From: Muribaculaceae bacterium
GTDB lineage: Bacteria; Bacillota; Clostridia; Lachnospirales; Lachnospiraceae
Assembly: GCA_023666425.1 (NCBI GenBank)
Contig: JAMPCA010000012.1
Location: 1 to 46,698 of the forward strand
Direction of reading: 5' to 3'
Length of the DNA: 46,698 bases
The position numbers were made by a program, and so were the translations under genes. Under the pieces are notes generated by a model. It ran no database searches, was not told where the DNA came from, and saw only the letters and a list, made by a program, of their open reading frames with translations. Of this stretch, positions 1 through 7,652 are shown piece by piece (position 1 is the stretch's first letter; each line of letters opens with the position of its first letter).

Positions 1-1544
1 GCGCCTCGATTGCCGCCACCAGTTCCCTTTCATTTTCGGGATCAACATTTGCCGTGGCCTCGTCCAGAATAATAACCGGTGCATTCTTCATAATGGCGCG
101 GGCAATGGATATTCTCTGCTTTTCCCCGCCGGAAAGGCTGGCGCCACCCTCTCCGATCTTAGTTTCATACCCGTCCGGAAGCTGCATGATAAACTCATGG
201 CAGCAGGCCGCTTTTGCCGCCTCAACCACCTGCTCCATGCCGGCTCCGGGCTGTCCGAAACGGATGTTGTTCGCTATGGTATCCTGGAACAGATAGACAT
301 TCTGAAACACAAAGCTGAAATTCTTCATCAGACTGTCATAGCTGTAATCCCTCACATCCATCCCGCCCAGTCTCACTCTCCCCTCCTGCACATCCCAGAA
401 ACGGGAAATCAGATGGCACAGGGTAGTCTTGCCGCCGCCGCTCGGCCCAACGATAGCCGTGGTGCTTTTCTCGGGGATATGCACGGAAATCCCGTCAATA
501 ATTTTTCGTTTATCATAGGAGAAACTAATGTTTTCCACATCAATGTCAAAATGCTGCGGCGTGATATCCTGCCCGCTGATATCCATGGGCTCCAGATTCA
601 GGATTGCCTGCGCCTGATCCACACTGAGATCAACGGCACGCAGCAGGGAAGAATAGTTTCCCGCACTGTCAAGGCTGGCATAAATCAGAAAAGAACTGAT
701 CAGCATGATCATGCAGGTCAGAAGCTCCATACTCCCGTCAAAATAGAAATGCAGCGACAGTACGCACATGACAATTCCGGTCATCTTCGTGACAAAGTTC
801 TGCAGCGCCATGTAGGGAATAAAACGAAATTCCATCCGCGTATTGACTGACACGCTCTCATCAATGGCACTTTTCAGTTTTTCACTTTTATCCTCTGTCA
901 GATTATAAGACTTCACCTCCGCTATGCCCTGGATGTATTCCAGTACTTTTTCCACCAGCCCTGCGTCCGCGGCGATCTTTTTCGGTGCCATCTCACCGGA
1001 AGCCTTTTGCAATCCGCTGTTTACAAGGAAAAATAAAAGCAGCCCCGCCAGCACTGCCAGCCCGATGCGCCAGTCAAAGAAAAGCAGCATCGCCGCAATC
1101 AGGACGGTCGTCAGGATGCCGGAAGTGGTCATCATAACCACACGGGTCGCAACATTTGCCAGATTCTCCATGGTGTTCGTTGTCACGGAAGTAATATAAC
1201 CAAGGCTGTTTTTGTTAAAGTATCCCATGGGCAGATAGCGGAGATGCTCCGCTATCTCAATCCGCTTCCCGGCGCAGGTATCATAGCCCGCCTCGGTCTG
1301 CAGCATGGTGGAACGGTATTTTACCACCGAACCTCCCGCAATGCTAAGCAGCATAATGCCAAAGCCTGCCAGAATGGTTCCGTTCGTCACGCGCTTTTCT
1401 ATGACCGCTCCCAGCACGACGGCAATCGCCGGAATTTTCAGGGCTTCAAAAAATGCCAGCAGCACGCCGAGCACAATGGACAGATAGAACTTCTTTTTAT
1501 TCTCTCCGCCGCAAAAATCAAAGAATTTCCGCAAAATTTCAAGC
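1..1544 (-). CDS. ABC exporter-type permease/ATPase, subunit 2 (partial, 3' end off window)
   Basis: Half-transporter of the exporter fold (membrane domain followed by nucleotide-binding domain) that probably pairs with the gene at 1539-3353. The reading frame is open to the window edge, so the C-terminus is missing. Visible are several hydrophobic segments in the N-terminal half, a Walker A motif GPSGGGKTT, a signature LSGGEKQRISIARA and a Walker B with VIILDEAT; the Q-loop reads FVFQNVYLFQ. The ATG at 1544 lies inside the last codons of the upstream gene (AATGCTTGA, 6-nt overlap), so the two are translationally coupled. Consecutive half-transporter genes like this usually form a heterodimer (YbtP/YbtQ, IrtA/IrtB or multidrug type). 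The substrate cannot be read from sequence, but the metal-responsive-looking promoter of the operon points to iron or a siderophore. Confident on family, weak on substrate. Confidence 0.9.
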
Positions 1545-3353
1545 ATTTTTTGCCCCTCCCATCTCTGTGAATCTGTTTGTTTCGTCTTTCACTGAAATAT
1601 GTGCCTCCCACATATCTTTGTACAAGCGGTTTTCCGCCAGAAGCTCTCCATGGGTGCCGCTGGCATCCAGTTTTCCGTCTTTGATGACAAAAATCCGGTC
1701 GGAATCCACTATGGTGGAAAGGCGGTGAGCAATGACAATCAGCGTTTTTCCCTTTACGAGCTTTGCCACAGCGGACTGTATCACCGCTTCGTTCTCCGGG
1801 TCAGTGTATGCCGTGGCCTCGTCCAGAATCACGATCGGCGCATCCTTTAACATGGCGCGGGCAATGGCAATCCGCTGGCGTTCCCCGCCGGACAGATGTC
1901 CCCCCGCTCCGCCTGCAGGCGTATCATAGCCTTTTTCCAGTCCCATGATAAATTCATGGCATCCGCTGCGCTTTGCGACTTCTTCCACTTCCGCGTCGGT
2001 AGCGTCTTTTCTTCCCATACGGATATTCTCCCGGATTGTGTCGTCAAATAAGTAATTATCCTGAGAGACATACGCCGCCATCCGGTTATATTCCTGCAGC
2101 GGAATTTCCCGGATATCCACGCCGCCCACAGAAATGCTGCCGCTATCCACATCCCACAAAGATGCGATGAGCTTCGCCAGTGTGGACTTGCCGGAACCGG
2201 AAGGGCCTACAATGGCATTGACCGTGCCCTCCCTGATTTCCAGACTGATGCCATGAAGCACCTCTTTTTCGTGATAGCCGAACCGGATGTTTTCCACCCG
2301 GATATCGTAATGCTCCGGCCGCCTTTCTGCCTTCTGCGGCCTTTGCAGTTCTTTCTGTGTCAGGATGGCAGACACTTCACCGATGATTGATTTCATCTGG
2401 CGCAGATCATCATTGTAGGACATACAGGTGATGAGCGGCGTAATCAGTCCCACGGACACGAGAATGACCAGAATAAAGTCCGCCGGGGAAAGGCTCCCGT
2501 TTTTTACAAACAGTCCGCCGATGGGCAGCACGGAAACCATCGTGCTGGGCATGACCAGCATGGCAACCGTGAAAGGCACATTGCAGGTGCGCATCCAGTC
2601 CACAAAGCAGGAAGAACCTTCCTCTGCGGCCACGATGAAACGCTCATAGGAGCTCTTCGCCTTGCCAAACGCCTTGATGACCTCGATGCCGTTTATATAT
2701 TCCACCGCCACATCATTCAGCGCCTTCGTCTTGACAATGGTATTCTGATAGTATTTCTCATACCCCACCAGCATTCCCATATAGCAGAGCAGACCCAGCG
2801 GCACCGTAACAAGCGCCGCCAGCGCCATGCGCCAGTCGATGGTAAACAGATAAACCAGAAGCACCGCGGGCGCGAGCAGATTGGAAGTAAATTCCGGCAG
2901 AATGTGGGCAAGCGTTGTCTCTATGCTGTCCACCCGCTCCACAATGGTATTTTTCAGGCTTCCGGACGGTGTATCCAGGACTGTCCCCAGCGGCAGGCGG
3001 GCCAGCTTATCCAGAAGGCGCCTGCGGATGTTCCCCAGCACATAAAACGTCGCCTTGTGTGACAGCGAAGTGGAAACTGCATGAAATATCACTTTTCCCG
3101 TCCACAGTGCAGCCATGATGAGGCAATCCGCCATATAGACAGACACCTCCCTGTTTCCCTCTAACAGCCTTACAATCATATGCCCCATAATAATGAACGG
3201 GGCTGTCGCACACAAGACCCCTGCGGCCGCCGCCAGCACACTGACGGCATACAGTATCTTCCGTTCTGCGGCAAATTCAAATACCCAGCCTGCGGCAGAA
3301 CGCGCTTTTTCTTTTTGCAATCCGTCCACGCTCCTTTCCCAAAAATATTCCAT
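1539..3353 (-). CDS. ABC exporter-type permease/ATPase, subunit 1
   Basis: A 604-residue fused transmembrane and ATPase subunit, the usual length for an exporter-fold half-transporter. The membrane domain spans about residues 25-310, with hydrophobic stretches near 38-60, 80-100, 155-200 and 260-305. The ATPase domain spans about 350-590, with Walker A GPSGSGKSTL, Q-loop YVSQDNYLF, signature LSGGERQRIAIARA, Walker B IVILDEAT and the H-loop in IVIAHRLST. All catalytic residues are present, so this half should hydrolyse ATP. Its start lies 1 nt after the stop of the DUF3793 gene and its end overlaps the second half-transporter by 6 nt, giving a three-gene operon. Homologous heterodimers import metallo-siderophores despite an exporter fold, or export drugs. 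The operators upstream favour the metal option, which is inference. Confidence 0.92.
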   Translation of the reverse strand: MEYFWERSVDGLQKEKARSAAGWVFEFAAERKILYAVSVLAAAAGVLCATAPFIIMGHMIVRLLEGNREVSVYMADCLIMAALWTGKVIFHAVSTSLSHKATFYVLGNIRRRLLDKLARLPLGTVLDTPSGSLKNTIVERVDSIETTLAHILPEFTSNLLAPAVLLVYLFTIDWRMALAALVTVPLGLLCYMGMLVGYEKYYQNTIVKTKALNDVAVEYINGIEVIKAFGKAKSSYERFIVAAEEGSSCFVDWMRTCNVPFTVAMLVMPSTMVSVLPIGGLFVKNGSLSPADFILVILVSVGLITPLITCMSYNDDLRQMKSIIGEVSAILTQKELQRPQKAERRPEHYDIRVENIRFGYHEKEVLHGISLEIREGTVNAIVGPSGSGKSTLAKLIASLWDVDSGSISVGGVDIREIPLQEYNRMAAYVSQDNYLFDDTIRENIRMGRKDATDAEVEEVAKRSGCHEFIMGLEKGYDTPAGGAGGHLSGGERQRIAIARAMLKDAPIVILDEATAYTDPENEAVIQSAVAKLVKGKTLIVIAHRLSTIVDSDRIFVIKDGKLDASGTHGELLAENRLYKDMWEAHISVKDETNRFTEMGGAKNA

Positions 3354-3354
3354 G

Positions 3355-3906
3355 TCACCCGGCCACTGTGAGCCGGTCTATAGACCTGTCCCTGGCAAAC
3401 TGCGCCGTATAGACATCCGTGCATTTTTTATATTTCGCAAAAGTTATCCGCGCTTTTTCTTCATTGCCATAAACTTTCCAGCACCCGGCAAGCTTGCACG
3501 CCTTTGCCTTATTCTCAATAAAACCGCACACATCTTCCGGCGGGTAGCCAAGAAACAGCCCGATCTCATGCGGGAATTCCCTGCAGCCTTCCAGTTTCCG
3601 GATGAGCTGGACAATACAGCGTTCCGGCACTTCCGTCTCATACCCTCTCTCCTTCAACAGCCTGCAGACAGCATTGTCTTTCAGGTCGCGCGAGAGACTT
3701 GAGACGCGGTAAACATACACCAGCGCGCGGTTATCCCCGAATTTGAGCGGGAGTACCCGCAGCCCTTTTCCCACTAGCATCCGGTTCCAATGCCGCACAC
3801 TGCCCCTCATTTCCTCCTCGTCCGTAAACGGGCAGGAAAATAAGTTCCCGGTTTTCAGACCCGCCAGCGTCGGCGAACAGTGCCTTATAATGATATCTTC
3901 TGACAT
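3355..3906 (-). CDS. DUF3793 family protein
   Basis: A 183-residue soluble protein with no signal peptide or membrane segment. The C-terminal half carries the pattern I recognise as DUF3793: FPHEIGLFLGYPPEDV near residues 112-127, followed by a Cys-containing segment (CGFIENKAKACKLAGCW) and a basic KARITFAKYKKCT. The function of the family is not known. From memory, its genes often sit beside iron-uptake genes in Clostridia, which fits the operators upstream. It is the first gene of an operon with two ABC half-transporters, separated from the next start by one base. The ATG is preceded by GGGAGGGA at good spacing. The longer reading frame reaching 4081 in another phase overlaps the promoter and is not a gene. 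Confidence 0.85.
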   Translation of the reverse strand: MSEDIIIRHCSPTLAGLKTGNLFSCPFTDEEEMRGSVRHWNRMLVGKGLRVLPLKFGDNRALVYVYRVSSLSRDLKDNAVCRLLKERGYETEVPERCIVQLIRKLEGCREFPHEIGLFLGYPPEDVCGFIENKAKACKLAGCWKVYGNEEKARITFAKYKKCTDVYTAQFARDRSIDRLTVAG

Positions 3907-3968
3907 AAATATATCCCTCCCGCTTTACCATCGCATATGCGTCTTTGGTTAGCCGTAGCTTCTTTGAA

Positions 3969-3982
3969 TTAGGCTCGCCTAA
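3969..3982. promoter_or_regulatory. DtxR-family-like palindrome, leader copy
   Basis: TTAGGCTCGCCTAA is a perfect inverted repeat (6-2-6). TTAGG...CCTAA palindromes of this build are the classical operators of metal-dependent DtxR/IdeR/MntR-type repressors. It lies in the 5' leader of the DUF3793-ABC operon, about 63 nt before the start codon and some 85 nt downstream of the -10 box. Assignment to a regulator is inference from the motif. Confidence 0.6.
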
Positions 3983-3993
3983 CTTTTGGCGCA

Positions 3994-4020
3994 AAGAAAA
4001 ATGCCAGACGGCATTTTCTT
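3994..4020 (-). other. Leader stem-loop, possible attenuator
   Basis: On the minus strand the leader contains GAAAATGCC, a GTCT loop, then GGCATTTTTC (one bulged base), followed by TTT. The stem has a GC core flanked by an A tract on the 5' side and a U-rich 3' arm, the build of a weak intrinsic terminator. It lies between the promoter-proximal operator and the second palindrome, ahead of the DUF3793 start. Whether it terminates transcription is not shown. Confidence 0.4.
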
Positions 4021-4048
4021 CGTTATGTATTTCACGCATCCGCAAACA

Positions 4049-4064
4049 GTTAGTTCTAACTAAC
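4049..4064. promoter_or_regulatory. DtxR-family-like operator over the transcription start
   Basis: GTTAGTTCTAACTAAC is a perfect inverted repeat (7-2-7) that begins 7 nt downstream of the -10 hexamer of the minus-strand promoter. It therefore covers the expected transcription start. The position is that of a repressor site, and the sequence belongs to the TTAG(N)nCTAA class used by iron- or manganese-sensing DtxR-family repressors. Together with the second palindrome at 3969-3982 it suggests metal-dependent repression of the DUF3793-ABC operon. Confidence 0.65.
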
Positions 4065-4071
4065 CATATAT

Positions 4072-4100
4072 AGAATAGCATACACTGCCCGCTTTGTCAA
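4072..4100 (-). promoter_or_regulatory. Sigma-A-type promoter of the DUF3793-ABC operon
   Basis: On the minus strand: -35 TTGACA (4100-4095), 17-bp spacer, -10 TATTCT (4077-4072). The -35 is a consensus match with ideal spacing. The operator at 4049-4064 covers the start site. Confidence 0.75.
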
Positions 4101-4156
4101 CCGGCAAAATATTTTTTGCACGGAAATCAATTTTGAGTTCTCCATTGAAAATGCAC

Positions 4157-4185
4157 TGGACATATGCGTGTAATGATAGTATTCT
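4157..4185 (+). promoter_or_regulatory. Likely promoter of the Nudix-pyrophosphatase gene
   Basis: TGGACA, 17-bp spacer, TATTCT on the plus strand, ending 56 nt before the start codon. The -35 has one mismatch to consensus. It is divergent from the iron-box promoter, leaving only about 57 bp between the two -35 elements. Confidence 0.5.
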
Positions 4186-4241
4186 GTTAGTAATACCAAC
4201 CTGCGGCAGATCACTTATCAATTTCAGGGGAATACATAAAA

Positions 4242-5099
4242 ATGGAAAAATGGGACTTATATACAAAATACAGGGAAAAGACAGGGAAAATGCAGATCCG
4301 GGGAGAAAAGATTCCAAAAGGTTTCTATCATTTGGTGGTGCATGTATGGATACGAAACCGCAAAGGGGAATATCTTATTGCCCAGCGTTCCGGGAGCAGA
4401 CCAACATTTCCGCTTATGTGGGAGTGCGTCGGTGGTTCTGTGTTAATGGGGGAAAACAGTATTGACGGCGCGCTTCGGGAAGTAAAAGAAGAAGTAGGAC
4501 TGGATTTAAATCCCGAAACCGGACAACTCCTTTTTACAAAAATCCGGGGCACTGATGTGAAATATGAATGCAAAGAATTTAATGATATTATGGATGTGTG
4601 GCTTTTTGAATACGATGGAGAAGTGCATTTGGAGGATGCGACAACGGATGAAGTGGCCGACTGCAGGTGGATGACGGTTTCTGAAATCAGGAAGTTGTAT
4701 GAAGATCATAAGCTTGTGCAGACATTGGACTATTTTTTCTGTGCTATGGAAGCCGATGTGCCGGATTACAGCCATATTATTGGAAAAACGGTAAGCGGTA
4801 CGGTTGACCGACCATCCGGCACCTCTCATCCCCGTGACCCGGAAATGATTTATCCGGTCAATTATGGATATGTAAATAATATCCTTGCCGCTGACGGGGA
4901 AGAGCAGGATGTCTATGTATTCGGAACAGATGAGCCGCTGAAAGATTTCCGGGGAAAAGTAGTCGCGGTATGGCATCGTTTTGATGACGTAGAGGATAAA
5001 TGGATTGTGTCTTTGAACGGAGAGGATCTTGCGGAAGAAAAAATATTGGGCGACATTTCATTTCAAGAACAGTTTTTCTATGGGAAACTGTATAAATAA
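4242..5099 (+). CDS. Nudix hydrolase fused to inorganic-pyrophosphatase-like domain
   Basis: A 285-residue soluble two-domain protein. Residues ~20-165 are a Nudix hydrolase with a complete Nudix box: GGSVLMGENSIDGAL followed by REVKEEVGL, matching G-x5-E-x7-REUxEExGU. Its N-terminus (WDLYTKYREKTGKMQIRG) resembles the IPP-isomerase-like/YfcD branch of Nudix enzymes. Residues ~170-285 (IIGKTVSGTVDRPSG, MIYPVNYGYV, QDVYVFG) match a short pyrophosphatase-like module that I recall as a stand-alone protein in Clostridia. Nudix enzymes cleave a nucleoside diphosphate linked to another moiety and some release pyrophosphate, so a fused pyrophosphatase could pull the reaction. The ATG has AGGGGA about 10 nt upstream. 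The gene is monocistronic and converges on the Ham1 gene. Substrate unknown. Confidence 0.85.
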   Translation: MEKWDLYTKYREKTGKMQIRGEKIPKGFYHLVVHVWIRNRKGEYLIAQRSGSRPTFPLMWECVGGSVLMGENSIDGALREVKEEVGLDLNPETGQLLFTKIRGTDVKYECKEFNDIMDVWLFEYDGEVHLEDATTDEVADCRWMTVSEIRKLYEDHKLVQTLDYFFCAMEADVPDYSHIIGKTVSGTVDRPSGTSHPRDPEMIYPVNYGYVNNILAADGEEQDVYVFGTDEPLKDFRGKVVAVWHRFDDVEDKWIVSLNGEDLAEEKILGDISFQEQFFYGKLYK

Positions 5100-5330
5100 T
5101 TTCTTCCTCTTTTTAGGCGATAACCAATATTTTATCCAGTTAGCTGTCAGACCGAACATTCCCAACCCAGGAGACGGCATGACGATTCCCGGCAGGCCAG
5201 GAAACCCTCTTATGTATCGTCCGCCAACTTGAAATTATCCGTCTCCATAATCTTTTTGTATATGATTGGCTGTATGCAGAGGACGGTATGCACAAAAAAG
5301 CCAGCCAGCGCCTCCTGATTTCCGTCCGCA
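5100..5330. other. Intergenic stretch between convergent genes
   Basis: The space between the stops of the Nudix fusion and the Ham1 gene. All open frames here are short and lack a start with a ribosome site. One minus-strand frame (about 5120-5220) reads GFPGLPGIVMPSPGLGMFGL, a suggestive but low-complexity string without start codon. No convincing hairpin with a T run was found. It could be a decayed gene end, but nothing specific can be supported. Confidence 0.3.
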
Positions 5331-5951
5331 TTATTGGAACAGTATAATGTCTTTAAAGAACTGCAATACGCCGTCCTCAACGGCAAACTGCTCCAATTCC
5401 TCCTCCGGCAGGTCATAATAGTATTTATTTGTCCTGATATCTATCGACATACTGTCTAACGGAAAGCCCTTCTTTCTGACTGTGCTGTGGGGGACATCCG
5501 TCAAAATGAATTTCTCACTCTCCATCGACGACTCCATTGTCTCGTAAATGTGTTCTTTATCCATCACAAAGCAGATTGCATTTCTGTAGCATGCGATCAA
5601 ATTTCCGTATCGTTTCACCAGTCCTCCGTAGTATTCCATCATTTCTTCATCTGACAGGCACTTCCCATTCACGTTCCGCACATGTACCCCCGGCTGAACT
5701 TCATCTGGAACATTGTCAAAATATAATCCTGAATCGCAGGAAAACACCGGCATATGAAAAGCCTCATAATATGCCAGTGCCTTTTTCCCCGCATTTTCGA
5801 GCGGCGTATCCCCATCCTCCGCCACCTCTGGAATGCTGCAGCCTTTTTCCCTTAAATCATTTAAACCGATCAGTTCTATATCCAATTGCATAAGCCGCCT
5901 CTTCATTACAGATAATTTGGCCGGATTTCCGGTTCCAAACAACAGCTTCAT
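5331..5951 (-). CDS. Ham1/RdgB-like non-canonical purine NTP pyrophosphatase
   Basis: A 206-residue protein of the Ham1/ITPase fold, which hydrolyses dITP, XTP and similar aberrant nucleotides to the monophosphate and PPi. Visible family marks are the N-terminal LLFGTGNPAKLSVMKRRL, CDSGLYFD near residue 76 (equivalent to the DDSGL catalytic segment) and PGVHVRNVNGK after it. The C-terminal half is divergent and lacks the usual R-F-(x)-S-HR ending, so specificity may differ. I chose the ATG at 5951, with GGGTGG 8 nt upstream, over the GTG four codons earlier. It follows the Cys-rich small protein by 34 nt on the same strand without an obvious terminator, so it may be the last gene of the cobalamin operon. 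Confidence 0.75.
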   Translation of the reverse strand: MKLLFGTGNPAKLSVMKRRLMQLDIELIGLNDLREKGCSIPEVAEDGDTPLENAGKKALAYYEAFHMPVFSCDSGLYFDNVPDEVQPGVHVRNVNGKCLSDEEMMEYYGGLVKRYGNLIACYRNAICFVMDKEHIYETMESSMESEKFILTDVPHSTVRKKGFPLDSMSIDIRTNKYYYDLPEEELEQFAVEDGVLQFFKDIILFQ

Positions 5952-5985
5952 TTTTATATCCACCCTTCAAATTTTTAATTGTCAT

Positions 5986-6240
5986 TTAGACACGTCCCGA
6001 ATCATTCCCCTTCAATCGCAAAACCACCTGATCATAATTCTCCGGCCGGTGGGGAAATGTACAATTCATGCAATTCTTTATCCGTTTCCCCTCTTTTTCT
6101 ATATACGACGGATTCCCCGGACAGTCCTCCCTCACATACAGCGGACAGTAACAAAACAAACAGTTAAAATCCTCCAGACCTTTATGGCAGGGAAAATATT
6201 TGCAGCTTCTGTTTTCAAAAAAACGGTAGGAATTCTCCAT
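5986..6240 (-). CDS. Cysteine-rich small-domain protein
   Basis: An 84-residue protein starting MENSYRFFENRSCKYFPCHKG and containing the spaced cysteines CKYFPCHK, FNCLFCYCPLY, EDCPGNP and NCMNCTFPHRPENYD. This is the Cys_rich_small domain (PF04071 as I recall), a putative metal- or cluster-binding module that frequently accompanies cobalamin genes; its biochemical role is unknown. The first ATG of the open frame lies far inside cbiA in another phase. The ATG at 6240, 7 nt after the cbiA stop, gives exactly the conserved domain. Placed at the end of the B12 operon, it might handle cobalt or an Fe-S cluster, which is inference. Confidence 0.75.
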   Translation of the reverse strand: MENSYRFFENRSCKYFPCHKGLEDFNCLFCYCPLYVREDCPGNPSYIEKEGKRIKNCMNCTFPHRPENYDQVVLRLKGNDSGRV

Positions 6241-6247
6241 GCCCACT

Positions 6248-7645
6248 TTACGCACCGCCTCTCCTATTGTATTCTTTTTTATATTCTGCGGCTTTTCTGA
6301 CCAGTGCATCCGCAAACGCGGGATTGGAGGGATAATACAAATGCGGAAATCCCAGCCACTGCGTCTGATTTTGTACAATGCAGAGATACGCTTTTCCGGT
6401 CGCCGGTTTGACCGCCAGGACATCCGCTCCATTGTAAGTGCTGTCGTAATAATGGAATTCGTGCCCTTTGATCGCCGCTTTGTCCGGCAGAAAATGCGCG
6501 TTTCGTTCCCGCAGCTCTACATATCCGAAGCGCACCAGCTTTCCGGTATAAAAGCAGGTCGCCGGAATGACCCCCACCATATTATAGCAGACCCCCTTTG
6601 GATCTTTCAAGAAAGAATGCAAATACATAAAACCGCCGCACTCCGCCACAATGGGCATTTTATGTTCTGCCGCACGTCTGACCGCCGCACGCATTTTCAC
6701 ATTTGCGTCAAGCTGCCGGGCATACAGCTCGGGATATCCTCCCCCAAGCAGCAGAGCGTGACATTCCTCCGGAAGCTGTTCGTCCCGCAGCGGGGAAAAA
6801 TACTTTATCCCTGCCCCCGCTTCCTCAAGCAGGCGAATATTGTCCGCATAATAAAAGCAAAACGCCTCGTCTCTCGCTACCGCGATTATAGGGCGGCCGT
6901 CCCGTGGAGCCACTCTTTTTGTAAAACTGCTTTCTTCGCTTTCACAGGCAAGCTCTTTTGCCCCCTCCGCAATCTCTTTTATACACTCCATGGAAACGGT
7001 TTTCGAAAATATTTCTGCCGCCGCCTGCAATTTTTCTTTTACATGCGCCACTTCCTCCGGCAGAAAAAGTCCCAGATGCCTGCTGTCAAAATGCAATTCT
7101 TCCCGTTCCGGCAAATATCCAACGACCCGGATCGGCAGCTCTTTTTCTATCCACGGCTTTACTATTTTATAGTATCCCTCCGACATTCGGTTGAGCAGGA
7201 CTCCCCGTATCAGATGCTTCTCATCATAACTCAAAAATCCCGCCAGCAGCGGTATCACGGAACGTCCCATGCCCTTTGCGTCCACCACAAGGACAACCGG
7301 TGTTTTTGTTACCTCTGCAAGGTGGTAGGAGGAGCCTTCCTTCCGGACTCCCCCAAGCCCGTCATAGAGTCCCATAACCCCCTCGAGCACCGCAAAATCC
7401 ATTCCCTTTGCGCTGTTTAAAAAAAGTTCTCCTGTCCCTGCATCACCGGTAAAAAATGTATCCAGATTTTTCGCCGGAATATGGATGACCCTTTCATGGA
7501 ACATCGGATCAATATAATCCGGCCCGCATTTATAGGAGGCCGTCTTCCACCCCTCATTCTTTAGCATCTGTAACAAAGCGCAGGTGACTACCGTTTTGCC
7601 GCTTCCACTTCCGGGTGCGGCAATCATCACTCTTTTTATTTTCAT
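6248..7645 (-). CDS. cbiA: Cobyrinate a,c-diamide synthase
   Basis: CbiA amidates the a- and c-acetamide carboxylates of cobyrinate using ATP and glutamine, in the cytosol. The 465-residue length is typical. The N-terminal dethiobiotin-synthase-like ATP domain has AAPGSGSGKTVVTCAL (P-loop), CGPDYIDPMFH and EGVMGLYDG. The C-terminal class-I glutamine amidotransferase domain has LLLGGGYPELYA, the nucleophile in VAECGGFMYL and GHEFHYY. I start it at the ATG at 7645, 7 nt after the stop of the CbiJET fusion, with GGAAGAGAGG upstream; the earlier ATG at 7681 has no ribosome site. It lies near the end of the riboswitch-controlled operon. Confidence 0.95.
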   Translation of the reverse strand: MKIKRVMIAAPGSGSGKTVVTCALLQMLKNEGWKTASYKCGPDYIDPMFHERVIHIPAKNLDTFFTGDAGTGELFLNSAKGMDFAVLEGVMGLYDGLGGVRKEGSSYHLAEVTKTPVVLVVDAKGMGRSVIPLLAGFLSYDEKHLIRGVLLNRMSEGYYKIVKPWIEKELPIRVVGYLPEREELHFDSRHLGLFLPEEVAHVKEKLQAAAEIFSKTVSMECIKEIAEGAKELACESEESSFTKRVAPRDGRPIIAVARDEAFCFYYADNIRLLEEAGAGIKYFSPLRDEQLPEECHALLLGGGYPELYARQLDANVKMRAAVRRAAEHKMPIVAECGGFMYLHSFLKDPKGVCYNMVGVIPATCFYTGKLVRFGYVELRERNAHFLPDKAAIKGHEFHYYDSTYNGADVLAVKPATGKAYLCIVQNQTQWLGFPHLYYPSNPAFADALVRKAAEYKKEYNRRGGA

Positions 7646-7652
7646 GCAAATA

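Noticed and set aside
3731-4081. A 116-codon minus-strand frame overlapping DUF3793 and its promoter.
   Set aside because: Its start lies between the promoter elements, it has no family match and no ribosome site; DUF3793 in the other frame is clear.
4186-4200. GTTAGTAATACCAAC, a near palindrome after the Nudix-gene promoter that resembles the metal boxes.
   Set aside because: It has a three-base centre and one mismatch, unlike the two clear boxes with a two-base centre; chance similarity is likely.
5120-5220. Minus-strand frame with GLPGIVMPSPGLGMFGL considered as a small protein.
   Set aside because: No upstream start with ribosome site and low-complexity composition; left as unassigned intergenic DNA.
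6239-7420. A 393-codon plus-strand frame opposite cbiA.
   Set aside because: Antisense shadow; cbiA on the other strand carries all catalytic motifs.
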